Positions 13,801 to 25,600 of a stretch of DNA of 64,000 bases are shown here, in pieces (position 1 is the stretch's first letter; each line of letters opens with the position of its first letter). A program made the translations under genes and the position numbers. A model generated the notes under the pieces. It saw nothing but the letters and a program-made list of their open reading frames with translations, was not told where the DNA came from and searched no databases. The stretch is taken from NCBI GenBank assembly GCA_002245135.1, contig NGBS01000606.1:1-64000 (forward strand), written 5' to 3'. The DNA is from Proteromonas lacertae (lineage: Eukaryota; Sar; Bigyra; Opalinata; Proteromonadidae).

Positions 13801-15368
13801 TTAACATACAGGTGTTTTTAAAGGTCCATTAAACCATTTTGATGTAGCAGATCTAAAATTGATATTTTTATTATTTCTAGGATCACTATCATAAAATGCT
13901 TGATTGGCCATTGCATTCTCCTTTCTTCTCAACTCCTGTAACTCCTTATAATCAGTTACTCTCACTTTCTCACCATTTTCGTTCATTTTAAACGTCTGTT
14001 TCTTAGTATACTCATTTTCAGGAGTAATTAAAGTATCTTGCATCAAAATAGAACCTTTTCCCCAGAAACATCTATTCTGATTCCTTACTTCATTTATCTC
14101 ATCTGTGAAGTTTTTAGTATTCAATATTGCATCTCGTATTTCCTCATCAGTGTGGTGTTTAGTAATTTTCTTATAATTTCCTTTAAATTGTCTAATATAT
14201 GGATATCCAAATTCATGAATTGTATTCTATATCAAAAATTAATATATAAAAAAGAAATTATACATCAACCAATATTTCTCTTGCTTTTCTTTTATCTTCT
14301 TCATTAATTACACCAATTTTCTGTTTATCAAACGCTACAGATGCTTTCAAATCTTCTCTACCAACTATACCATCACCATCCAAATCATAAGTCTCATTAA
14401 AGTCTTGTAACTTATGCCTGACTCTATCATCGTGTAATTTACTATACTTATCATGTTTTTCTATATTATTAGTAAGTGGATCTAACATTACTGTTCTTAA
14501 TGGGTATTCTTGGGATGTTTTACTGATAGTCCATTTCTTCGTTGTACAGAGATCTTTACAAGTGTGTCGTAAATCATTGTTATCTTCAATATTCCAAGGT
14601 TTTACTACACTTACACTATTGCTTTCATTCATTGTTGTTTTATTATCTTTTTCTTCGCTAAAAGTATTATTATTATTATTATTATTATTTATATCATATT
14701 TTACTGGATATACTGGTTGGGAATGATAAGCCCAGCCATTCAATGAACCAGCTTTTCTTAAAGAAACATCTGGATCATATCTTTTAGCATATTCTTTTCT
14801 ACCTATATCTAATGTTTCATTGTAATAATCATTGGAGTGTTTTACATGTGTAGTGGTTAATTGTAATGATCCTCTTTTTACTGTCTTCATTTCTTTACTG
14901 GTTGTGATTTTGTCTGGATCTGGAGCATATACGTCGATTGTATAGTCACCAAAGGTTTCATGTTCTACAAATTGATTTCTATTTGATCTATAAGTAAGTG
15001 GTGTTCTTCTAGTTAATGTGGGAGTACCAACTTCACAACATGTCCCTCCTCCTGCTATTTGATCCAATGGTAATCTTCTATAATGAGGCTGTTCTCTACC
15101 TAATACTATTTTTTGTTTATATTGTTCTTTTTCTGACATAATTGGACTAACTTGTGATGAACTCCTATGTCGAGGTACTGAAGTATGTGATCGTTGAGAG
15201 GGAGGTGAACAAGGTGGTAATGATGAATGACTTCTCACGCTTCTACGAATAGAAATATATTCAATACGCTTGTGGTGTTGATCTAACAGATGATGCATTT
15301 GTTCTTCCTGTAATTGTTCTTTGCCTACCAGAACTAGCTGGTATAGAAGGCACACTCAATGGTTTCAT
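13801..15368 (-). CDS. EF-hand protein with Ser/Arg-rich N-terminus, possibly flagellar
   Basis: About 500 residues. The ATG at 15368 gives MKPLSVPSIPASSGRQRTIT; a 25-nt intron (about 15240-15265) joins this to SVRSHSSLPP, and a second intron near 14235 joins the 3' exon, which begins NTIHEFGYPYIRQF. One clear calcium loop, DLDGDGIVGRED (about 14380-14340), sits in helices typical of an EF hand; a second hand is not obvious. A run of eight Asn lies near 14680. No catalytic motif is seen. The mix of a single EF hand and short Tyr/Pro/Arg motifs resembles axonemal associated proteins, which is inference only. Calcium binding is well supported; cell role unknown. Confidence 0.7.
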
Positions 15369-15459
15369 TAAAAAGAATAAAAAAACGTCTATCTGAAACG
15401 CCTCTATTTCTTTTAACTAACAGAAAAAAGGAAAAGATAAACAAATATAAATATCTAAA

Positions 15460-16878
15460 CTAAATTTCTTCATTATTAGGAACAGATAAATATATAGGAG
15501 CAGCGAGTTCATCCGGACTTTCATCTTTTATCATTTCATAGTATTTAATCTCACCTGTTCTATTAATTAATATTAAATCATTTTCTATTTTCTTTACACA
15601 ACAGAGAGGAATATTTCCAACAACATATTCATGAAATGGTTTTAATTGTTGAGGTTTCTATTCGAATATATATAATCAAAATATAATATATACATCGTCA
15701 CTAAGAGAACAATCTAATACCCAAAAATTCATAAATGAATCATCACCTGAGGTTATAAATTCAATAATGCATTTATCATCATTATAGATAGTATGTATTG
15801 GTAAAATGGTATTAATCCATGAACTATGACCACCACCTTCAGCTAGTTTATTTCCCGTTTTGTAATCATAAATATAAAACAAATCATCTTGTCCAGAAAA
15901 TCCAATATAAGAATCATTGAATAGTTGTAAAGAATTTACTGACCCACAGTATGTTTCAAATATGTATTGTATTACTTTATGATTATTATCAATGATATAT
16001 ACTTTTCCATCCTTATTACCTACAATCAATGTGCTAGTATCACTTGTTATTTCAAACACTATATTATATATATATTTATATATTTATATATTTATATTTA
16101 TACTTGTAATATATTTGCAACCTTTTATTTTTATATAAGATATAGGATTTGTATTAGGTAGATGTTGATATGTAATGGCATTACTAAATAATAATAATAA
16201 TATAGATTAAATATTATTATACTCATTTACTTCTGGAAATTGAACAATTGCTTGTTTATTGCTTAATGATATATTATATCCATGTATTGAACCATCATTA
16301 TAACTAATAAATAGTGTTTTATTATTGTGAATTAAGTACGTTGGATATAATGGAGTGATTAAATTAAGATAGTTAATATGATATATTTCTTTTATATCAT
16401 TATGTATTTTATGAATAAATACTTCACCACATGATAGAATAGATGCTACATGAAATTCTATTAATAATTTTATATAGTAATTTATATATATACGACGCCT
16501 ATAAAAGAATGACACATGATTAATAATTGATGAACAGATATGATGTGTTATAGAAAAATTTGATTCACTAAATACATCTATATAACAACGAAGAGTGTTT
16601 TTAATTCCTTGAGTAAGTATTGGTGTTGTAGTTGCTAGAAATTATATAAGATTATAAATACAGTTAATTGTTGTTTTATGAATTCTAATACCAATCTCAT
16701 TAGGATAAATTAAAAATGTTGACACATTTTCATCTATCCCATCCTCAAGAGATTTTGTATTTATTTCTGTTAGTTGCTAGAGACAATTACATATCATATA
16801 TACATATGTATAGTATCCTAAAACAAAGCTGCCGTTGTTAAATCTCTTTTTACATGGACTTTGAAACGTATTATTCAT
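15460..16878 (-). CDS. WD-repeat beta-propeller protein
   Basis: About 390 residues in seven exons, the introns being 27-57 nt. The start at 16878 (MNNTFQSPCKKRF) joins through introns near 16810, 16660 and 16470; the last of these is 36 nt and in frame, so it could be retained. WD-like blades include IVGNKDGKVYIIDNN (about 16010), IGFSGQDDLFYIYDYKTG (about 15880) and GHSSWINT...FITSGDDSFMNFWV (about 15820-15710). Many blades are weak, which is common for protist scaffold WD proteins. Length and weak blades would fit a small nucleoporin or transport-complex subunit, but I cannot choose one. It ends 92 bp beyond the start of the EF-hand gene on the same strand. Confidence 0.68.
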
Positions 16879-17127
16879 TTTTTAATAAACAACACTGCAA
16901 GATCCGATCAAACCGCATAATTCATTTTTTGATTTTCATTTTAATTATTATAATCACTTCAATTATCACTTTCACAACTATTACCATCTATATTTTACAC
17001 TAATTATGTAAAAAATATACAAAACTCTCATAAAATAATTCATTCATATTTTAAATAAACACCAAAACAATATATTCATACAAATTAAACAATAATAATC
17101 ATGTTTTAAAAACAAATTCAATCAAAT

Positions 17128-17580
17128 CTATTCTGAGGCTGCATTTACTGCTGCTTCCAGCTGTTCAGCCGCTTTCTTCTCTTCTATTTCTTGTTTTACC
17201 CTCATAGATAGTGATTTATTAATTCTCTTTTTATTAACTTGTCCCTTCTTCTCACCAGCTGATAAATCTATCATTTTACCACACTATTCAAATTAAAAAT
17301 AGTATTAATGAAAAATATAATATTTAACAACATCAACAAAACTAGTATATCTTTGGTATTATGCGTATTATTAAAAGTGAGTATAATATACCTTACAAAC
17401 ACAAACTATTGCCACTATAGCTCCTACAATAACTACTACTACCACTACTATGAGTATTATATATCCTACTGATAAACCATCCAATCTAGTTAAAGATTAC
17501 TCTGAAAAAAATAAATACTGTCTTGTGTGGTTATTAAGAGTCTCCAATAAACTTCTAGCAGATAACTTTAGGCTAGACAT
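17128..17580 (-). CDS. Small single-pass membrane protein, 103 residues
   Basis: Three exons assemble exactly into one frame: 17580 to about 17519, then a 33-nt intron, an exon encoding a Val/Ile-rich membrane helix (LSVGYIILIVVVVVVIVG, about 17470-17420), a 108-nt intron, and a basic/acidic tail ending EEKKAAEQLEAAVNAASE before a TAG at 17128. The N-terminal 20 residues are polar (MSSLKLSARSLLETLNNHTR) without a signal peptide. A Cys-x-Cys-Lys-Cys cluster sits at the inner membrane face and could be acylated. The tail should form a charged helix. No family recognised. No single long open frame exposes this gene, so it is easily missed. Confidence 0.62.
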
Positions 17581-17875
17581 TACAAAATAGTCCAAAAATC
17601 GAAAGAAACAAAAAATCAAACAGTTATTGTAATGTTGGTATATGCGCTTTATTATGATAGCTGTGTCAAAACAAATATGGTTGCTAGGATTGATAGAGCA
17701 TCAGATCAAGTTTTATGTGAAGAATAGATGTACATCACCAAAATCACGAATTTTGAGTTTTCTTCTGGTTAAAAACACAAAACTTAATTTAAAATTAGCC
17801 ATAAATATGATTTTAAAGTGTATTTACAGTTTATAAACATATGCTACCTTTGAAACACAATTAAATTACACACAC

Positions 17876-18226
17876 TTACTCTGGATCTGTATTATTCCTT
17901 TGATGGAAATTGTCTAATATGTTTGATATTTCCAATAATACAGGATCAGTTATCTCACATTCATCAGAAACTCTATCAATACAATAAAACGAATTAAATA
18001 TATACAACATAATATTTACTATGTCTTGTATATTATTCAACTTTTGTAAGTATATATTCCTTTCAGTTAAAAGAGATAAGTGGTAAGATTTCATTTCATA
18101 TTCTTTTTCTGATAATCTATTGTTAATTGATGAGAAACGAACTATTGCATTCCTTTGTGCTTCAGTAATTTCAGGATTGAGCAAATACTCATCTGCAAGC
18201 TTCCACAAGTTTGTTTCTTTTGACAT
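17876..18226 (-). CDS. Small helical protein of unknown function, 116 residues
   Basis: Single-exon frame starting at ATG 18226 (MSKETNLWKLADEYLL). Mostly helical and charged, with a middle region (YHLSLLTERNIYLQKLNNIQDIVNIML) that could form a coiled coil, and an acidic end (NNTDPE). No signal peptide, membrane helix or motif is seen. The stop is followed at once by GTAAGT-like sequence, so an alternative longer splice form cannot be ruled out, but the frames I tried beyond it close quickly. Function not recognised. Confidence 0.5.
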   Translation of the reverse strand: MSKETNLWKLADEYLLNPEITEAQRNAIVRFSSINNRLSEKEYEMKSYHLSLLTERNIYLQKLNNIQDIVNIMLYIFNSFYCIDRVSDECEITDPVLLEISNILDNFHQRNNTDPE

Positions 18227-18412
18227 GTTTGTCACTATTATAAATTACAATATTATTAAATTAAATAATTATACATACAATGAGAAAATCGAATAAATAT
18301 ATTTTTGATCCGAAAACAGAATCACCGACTGACTACAAAAAATAACAAAGAATAACAGTTTTTATAATAATTTTAATCAATAATAAATCAATTAAGATAA
18401 TATAATTATGAT

Positions 18413-19524
18413 TTATAGTTTTGGATTCACACTCAACACAATCTTTCCAATATGTTCATTCTTCTCCATAACTTTATGAGCTTCAACAACATCTTCAAGA
18501 GGGAACTATATAATTACAATTAATTATAAATTATTATACTGTCTTGAAGATAATTGGCTTTACTTTTCTTTGTTCAAGTAATGGCCAAACATTCTTATAT
18601 AATTGCTGTCCAATTTCATGTTTTACTTCAATTGAACGACTTCTCAATGTAGATCCAGTGATTGTCAGTCTCTTTAACATCAATTTAGTCAATGAAACTT
18701 GAGCCTATAATTATATATATAAATATATACTTTAGGTCCATGTTGTAAAGCAATAATCACCATTCTACCATCTTCATTCATTGATTTAATATTTCTCTGA
18801 ACATAATCACCACATATAATATCTAAAATCACATCAACTCCTTTCTTATTTGTCTTTTCAGCAATCACATCTTCAAATTTTGTATCACTTCTATAATCAA
18901 TTGCATAATCAGCTCCAAGTCCAAGACAAGCTTTACACTTCTCAGGACCATCGGCTGTAGTGAATACTTTACATTTAAATGCTTTTGCTAATTGTATGGC
19001 TGTTGTACCAATACCACTTGTTCCACCATGAACTAAGAATGATTCACCTGGTTTTAATTGACATCTCATAAATACATTGGAATATACAGTGAAATAAGTT
19101 TCACAGATTGCTGCAGCTTCGATCATTGAGAAGGATTTTGGGACTGGCATTAACTATAATAATAAAACAACTATAATTTATACAAGTTTATCATCTGCAA
19201 CAGCATATTCTGCATAACCACCTCCTTCTAATAAAGTACACACTTTATCACCTACTTTAACATTTTTTACATTCTTTCCTAATGCAACAACTACACCTGA
19301 TGCTTCTAAACCAGGTATATCAGTTGCTCCTTTTGGTGGAGGATACATTCCACTTCTCTATGATTTATTTAAATAATTAACTATACTTGCATAATATCTG
19401 GTCGATTTATACTTGAAGCTGCTACTTGAATTAACACTTGATTCTCTTTTGGTTGTGGCACTGGTCTTTTTCCTACAACCATTACCTCTGGGCCACCATA
19501 TTTAGGAATCTCAATACATTTCAT
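18413..19524 (-). CDS. Quinone oxidoreductase, zinc-independent medium-chain dehydrogenase (TP53I3/PIG3-like)
   Basis: NADPH-dependent reductase of quinones. Five exons join through introns of 26-34 nt at 18506-18539, 18705-18730, 19154-19183 and 19358-19386 into 330 residues, the usual family length. The N-terminal catalytic domain has MKCIEIPKYGGPEVM and SSINRPDIMQ. The Rossmann fold shows HGGTSGIGTTAIQLAK (about 19030), the AxxGxxG-type nucleotide loop with a PIG3-like pattern, and GADYAIDYR (about 18910). The C-terminus is HIGKIVLSVNPKL. No Zn-binding Cys/His set is present. Codons upstream of ATG 19524 stay open and read FIALFSRYFASIPST, which looks like an organelle targeting peptide; a 5' exon up to about 19725 is possible but I could not fix it. 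Confidence 0.9.
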
Positions 19525-19792
19525 TGTACTTGGAATTGATGCGAAATATCGAGAAAACAAAGCTATAAAAACATCATTATTTGCTATACTTTTACGACAT
19601 AATGCACTTGTACTTTTTAAAATAGAATTACCTAGATTATTAAAATATATCAGCCATACAGAACATAAAAGAACAAAAAAGAAAAAAGTAGATATTTACC
19701 CAAAAATTATTTACGAACACCCATAATTTAAAATTCAATTTTTATACTTTGAATGGAAGGCGGGTATGTTGTTGGTATTGTGTATTGGTTAA

Positions 19793-20520
19793 ATGCTTAT
19801 AGATACTTCTAATGATGAAGCTTTAGCGAGAGAATTAGCTAAATCTTACGGAACTGGTATTTTGCAGTATTTATGATATGATTATAGATGGATTTTCTAT
19901 GGAATCAATATGTATAACCAATTATATAATAATAATAGTATGTCCTATCTGTGGAAAGGAATTGAATAAATATGATCCATCTCAAAGAAATTTACATGTA
20001 AGTGAATGTTCAGATAAAGCACCTGTTTTACCAGTATATATTACAAGGTATTTTCGATAGTGTGATGCTCCTAAGAGAAGAAAACTGAATTCTTCTTCTT
20101 ATACTACCATAACTAGAAATGCATATTCTCATCTAGTAGAACTATTGAATAGATGTAAAGATGTAGAAAAGCTAAAAGAAAATTATGAGTATATTATGAA
20201 TTATTCGTTGTAGTTGTGTTGAAGCTGAAAAAACAAAAGAAACAATTGAAATTGTGATTAATAAATTAATTGAAGAACAAAATAATTTGCACGAGCTAAT
20301 AGAAGAACATAATAAACCTGTTGCTACAGTCACTGACACACAGAACATAAAAGATATTCAAAATGTATATTTTTTAGTATTTTATGTGGTATAGATGATT
20401 GATACAATAGGAAACGATGATAAAGATACTATTTTTACTGCTACACAACCATTTCCAAAGAGTAAGTTTGAAAATCAAGGTGATAATTTACCTACATACA
20501 TTAAACCAAGTGATTTATAA
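19793..20520 (+). CDS. Zinc-finger (UBZ4-like) protein, six exons
   Basis: Six exons joined by introns of 31, 27, 27, 25 and 30 nt give an unbroken 195-residue protein. It begins MLIDTSNDEALARELAKSYG. Exons 2-3 encode CPICGKELNKYDPSQ followed by NLHVSECSD, a C-x2-C ... H-x3-C arrangement like UBZ4/C2HC ubiquitin-binding fingers of DNA-repair proteins. The rest is helical and charged (LIEEQNNLHELIEEHN) and ends in TYIKPSDL. A nuclear, ubiquitin-linked role is inference from the finger alone. The gene is divergent from the oxidoreductase, with starts 268 bp apart. No open frame longer than 60 codons reveals it. Metal binding is likely; partner unknown. Confidence 0.68.
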
Positions 20521-20609
20521 TTTTAATGTCATTTATTTATACTTTCTATTCTATTGATTAAAACAATAATATATCATATTAAATAAAAATATTGTAATTT
20601 TAACTAAAT

Positions 20610-22781
20610 TTACGATAATAATTCCTCTCTCTGTTTTTGTAACATCAATTCAGTTTGTTGTACTTTATACTGAGTCTCAGTCAAAGCATCTGTCAATTCT
20701 TTAATAGTTTTATCTTTTGCTGCAATTGTATCTCTAATCTTCACTTGTAATTCACTCAATTGTAAATCATAGTCATTATGGACTTTATTGATTTCTAATG
20801 TATGTTGATGATTCAAAGCATCTATTTCACTTTGATGACTATCTATTTTTAACTCCAATTCATGATTTTTCTATATGAATAAGAATTATCATTAATATAT
20901 ATACAATTTCAAGTTGTCTTATTTGTTTCAATAATGGTTCTTTTGATTCATTACATTTATAATTGATTTCACTTTCATGCTGTCTTATCTTCGCTTCTAA
21001 TGACTGAATTGTTGATAATCTTTCTCTTAATTTATCATTTGCATCTTTCAAGTTATTTTCTATAGCTTTTACATTCTCTTCATTTGAATTAATCACTCCC
21101 TCTTGAATGGATATTTTCTTTTTTAATGAATCTATTTCAGTTTGTTTACTTTGTAATTCCATTTGAAAACTAACTTTCATATTTCTAATCTTATTTTCAT
21201 ATTCATCAGCTGTAGTTGAAACTTTGTTATTGGTTTCTTCAGCTATTTTGTTCAAAATACTATCAATTTGTTTATCTCTTTGTTCTGTTAATTCTTTTCT
21301 CATTTGTGTTTCTTTTATTCTATAATTTTCTTCATATTGATTCTTTAAACTTTGTTCTATTTTTCTTTTTTCTAAGTCTAATTTTTGATTCACTATTTCA
21401 CACTCTTCATTTAATTTCTTTTGTAATTCTAATTTCTCTTTATTATAGTTCTGTTGATATTCCATTATCAATTGATTCTTATTCTCTAATTTTCTTTCAT
21501 ATTCTTCACGGATACTAGCTTCGAATCTTCTTCTTTCCTCCATTTCTAGTTTCTTTGATTTGGTTAACTCTTCTTGTAGTTTTACTCTTAAATCAGATAT
21601 TCTTTGTTCATAATCGTCTGTTAATGATTTTAATCTTTCTATTAAATAATTATAATAGATATATACGATCTTGTATTTTTCTATCATTTAATACATCATT
21701 TTGATGTTCATTTTCTACTTGAATTCTCATTTCAGCTAATTTTCTATTCATATCACTTTGAAATGTATTTTTCATCTCATCTATTGTATTTTCATATTTC
21801 ATCGCCATATCCTTCATTTTATTCTGCTGTTGTTCAATTATCCTCTGTAATTCAGGAGCCATTTTCTATTAAGAAAAAATAGATATATATATGTTTATAC
21901 GCTCATCATATCTTTCTTCAATGCTTCTGTCTTTTCTTCTTCCCATTTCTTTCTCTTCTCTTTCTCTTCTTTTGCCCATTTCTCTTTTGCCCTCTTAAAT
22001 TCATCCTGCAAATATTTCTTTTGACTTTCAAACGTATTTTGTTTTCTTCCTTCACTACTTTTTATTTGATTTACCAATTTGTCAATTTGTTCAGTCAAAT
22101 CTTTTTTATCATTTATTAGTTGTTCTAACATTGTTCTTTTATCATCTAATGTTTTTTCGTATGTTTTTTTCATTACTCTCATATCAGAATCATGATCTTT
22201 CTTCATTGATTGAATCATTGATTCATATCTAATTTTTTCTCTTTTCATTTTTTCTTGTAGTAATTCTATTGTTTTTGATTTGTCTTCTAATTCCATTGAC
22301 ATTGATTGAAGTTTTGCTTTTACTCCATCATAAAGAGATGCCGCTGTTGTTGTTGGATTCTGAGTATTTGAGGATTGGGGAATATTTGGAGATGGTGAAG
22401 GAGATAAATTCACTTGTATTGGTCTTTTATGATTTAAAGAATGATGAGTGTAATCTGATGATGGTTGAACAGGTGATATTCGAGAGTCTTGTGAATGCTG
22501 AGACAATTTGTGAGATAATGGCGCTGGTGATATTGTAGACATAGAATTTTCATTTGAATTCTGTCTCTGCTGTGGTTTTGAATGATAAGAATATAAAATC
22601 TATTATTATTGGAACAAATTATACATCATCTGAATAAGAAGGTAAAGGCGGTGGAGGTGGTATTGTCACTGGTACATTTTTTGCTTCATCAAGAAAACTC
22701 ATAAAATCATTGATCTTAGACTTTGTTCTTCTACTTCTATCTATGAATATAGCTGTTCTATATTATACCTGCATCATCCAT
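20610..22781 (-). CDS. CEP131: Centrosomal/basal body protein CEP131 (AZI1) homologue
   Basis: Long coiled-coil protein of about 674 residues in six exons. ATG at 22781 (MDDAG) is followed by two introns of about 25-28 nt; the next exons are Ser/Pro-rich, then coiled coil to the end. The CEP131 hallmarks are in order: LLQEKMKREKIRYESMIQ (about 22240), EKWAKEEKEKRKKWEEEKTE (about 21930) and APELQRIIEQQQNKM (about 21855), the last matching the family's GLEPEIQ-like block. It then continues with KSLTDDYEQRISDLR and repeated EEYERKLE segments. In other eukaryotes CEP131 sits at basal bodies and centriolar satellites and supports cilium formation, so it is direct evidence for a flagellum in this organism. 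It is divergent with the next gene across 213 bp. Confidence 0.88.
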
Positions 22782-22994
22782 TCTTATAATATTCAATAGA
22801 ATTCAAACAAATGACTATTTTAAAAACAAGGTTATTGAAAAATGAACGAAAAAGTGTTTGTCTTTTAGGTTTGATCAAAATAGATTATAATTTTTCTTTC
22901 ATTTTATGAATAATTGAAATCATCAGTGTTTAGGTATTTAATAATTGTTTGTTGAAACGTAAAATAGAAATACCATAGATTTCTTTGTAAAACC

Positions 22995-25404
22995 ATGCTT
23001 CAAGTTGATATAACTAGATTCAAGAGATACAAATACCATTTCACTATATTATTCACAGCTGGAATAGTTAGTATAGTTAATTATATTTTTGTAGTCACAA
23101 TTTATACTTATAAGTCTTTCTTTGATTCACTCACTAGTAAACTTATGCAATTACCGTTTATAATGCTTTGTGTTGTTATTACATTTTATCAAATTGTAAG
23201 AAGAAAAGAACTAGAAATGTATGTATTATTTCTTTATTTGTTGATATAGAGGAATTAATTACTTTATTTTAGGAGATTTTGTTTTGTATACGCATGAAAG
23301 TGAAGATGATAAGGATGAAGTTGATGATTATATAAAAGAATGTTTTCTTGTTCAATTTCCTCAGTTCAATAAACAGCAACTCAATAGAGCTTTTGCTATA
23401 TTTATTAGATATCTTTTTCATTTTTTATATATAAAAATATTTACAGATGTTTCTTTAATTTCATGTTTTTACATCTTTAGAATTCTATGTTACTACAACA
23501 GATGATGTTAATGATTTGGATTTCGCTTATCAATTCGACAATCGAAATGATAAAGATGAATTATTACCAATATTAACAGCATATGAGTTCTATTATGAAC
23601 TAGAGAGAAGATATGCATTATATTCATTCTTTTATTATCTATCCAATCAAAAGTTCTTAAATGTAATGAGAACTATTCCGTTATGTATTACATCATTTGT
23701 ATATATATTTATTTATGTATTATATATGTTCTTATAGTTATCTTATCACTTTTATGTTGCAAATTTCTGTATATTTTTATTGTGTTTATTTAACCATTTT
23801 TTTGATTCATCAAACTGTAGATTTATAACAAAACCTATTACATATTCACTATGGATTAATTATTTAATTGATATTGATTTATATGATATAAATCAGGATA
23901 TTGATTTAACTTATTATAGTTTTATGTCGCTTTATAAGTATTTATTTATACTTTCAGTTGGGGTTGAACTTCCAGTATAATAACATTTTTAATTATATTT
24001 GTATAGATAAATGTCTATATTTTCCTAAATATTACATATTATTTTGTTTCAGTGTTTTTAGCGTTTTGCTGTATTGAATTAGTAAATTGTTGTAGTATTA
24101 TATAGTGAAATTTATATTATGTGAATAGTATATAAATATATATTTCCATTTGTGTTGGAATTTTATAATATGAAAGTCAAAGAAAAGAATGATATTTCTA
24201 TAGATGATTTAGAAAATGATATTGATAATGAAGAAAACGATAATCTAAATAATAATTGTAATCATATTGAAGAAAATAGTATAATAGTTTCTAAAGAAGA
24301 TGGATATAATGAAGAAGAGAATGATAAAGAAGAAAAGGAAATGGATAATGATGAGGTAGAAGAAGAAGAAGATCTAAATAATGAAGATGATGATATTGAT
24401 AATGAAGAAGTAATAGAATATGAAATTCAAGGTAAATCTGAAGAAGAAAAAGAGAATGAAGATATTGATGATGATGAATATGAAGAGATGGAGGAGGAAG
24501 AAGGAGAAGAAGATAATCAGGAAGAAGTTGAAGAACAACAACAACAGGTAGTAGAAGATGGAGAGAATGAAGAGGAAGAAAGTCAAGAAGATATTCCAGA
24601 TGAATTAATATTGATTAATCAGAATTTATCATCATTCTTTTTACCAGTAAATATAATCAACGATAATTCAGTTGGTGGTGTTATAATAGTAATCATATCA
24701 TTTTTTATTATATGATGAAATATAGTCAACTTAATTAGTTTATATTGCATCTCTATGTTTTGGATTAATACCTCTTCAGAATGTTCTATTAGTCAAAATT
24801 CCACATGAATTACAGTTAATATTGATGATTAGTTCATTGAATATTTTTATATAGTATAATACTAATGATATTATATATTCAACAAATAGTTTATTTTGTG
24901 TATTTAAATATGTACCAATTGTATTGTGGATAATTCAGTTTATAGTTTCATTTATAATTCATTTAGTTTTATATCTCATATTTAACTATGATTTCATTAG
25001 TTCAGATCACTTTTTATTTGATGTAGTATTTATTTCCACAATTCTACATTGGAAATACTCATTTTTATTTAAGAATGTTCCAGTATAGATCTTATTATAT
25101 ATATATATAATATAGGAGGTAATTCATATGGTTATATCAATTAGTTTAATATCATATTTGTATAATAATTTAAATCAGTTTCAACTGTTTAATGAGATTC
25201 TTACCAAATACAACCATTCCTCCTTATTCTTTTCAAGTATATGTAATTTTTTATTATATAATAGCTCCTTATTCATATGGCTTTCAGTTTTTATCTTCAT
25301 TTAGTGAATTCTATATGTACTTTTTATTGCATGTTGATATTGGAAGATTTGATAGTGTTTTGAAGAATGAAATTTGGTATGTTATTGGTAGAGGAATTGT
25401 ATAA
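22995..25404 (+). CDS. Polytopic membrane protein with very acidic cytosolic loop
   Basis: Exons chain through many short introns (acceptors near 23258, 23739, 24006, 24128, 24740, 24877, 25117 and 25268) into a protein of roughly 700 residues. At least eight hydrophobic segments are visible, e.g. FTILFTAGIVSIVNYIFVV (about 23050), PFIMLCVVITFYQIV (about 23160), YIFLNITYYFVSVFLAF (about 24020-24070) and VLWIIQFIVSFIIHLVLYL (about 24920-24980). Between them lies a loop of about 150 residues that is mostly Glu, Asp and Asn (24170-24600). One junction, between about 23410 and 23500, cannot be made in frame with GT-AG borders, so a one-base error or an odd intron sits there. Family not recognised; a receptor or transporter cannot be told apart. 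Confidence 0.55.
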
Positions 25405-25600
25405 ATATTAATACTTTACTTTTTTGTATTTATATTTACTATAATCTCAAATAATTTTAATATAAAAGAATCAATCTTTTAATTAATGATTTCTGTAGAA
25501 TTTCACTGTTCTTCATGTTTATATTTTTTCTATTTTAATATAAAATCCTTTCAAAGTAAGAGAAATTATTCGTTTATTAAAAAAACAAATTTATCAAAAT

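Noticed and set aside
13801-15368. Naming the EF-hand gene as a specific ciliary protein (for example EFHB)
   Set aside because: Only one EF hand and general composition support it; no diagnostic motif.
17642-17836. 64-codon plus-strand frame
   Set aside because: No homology, odd composition and no splice partners; lies in a spacer.
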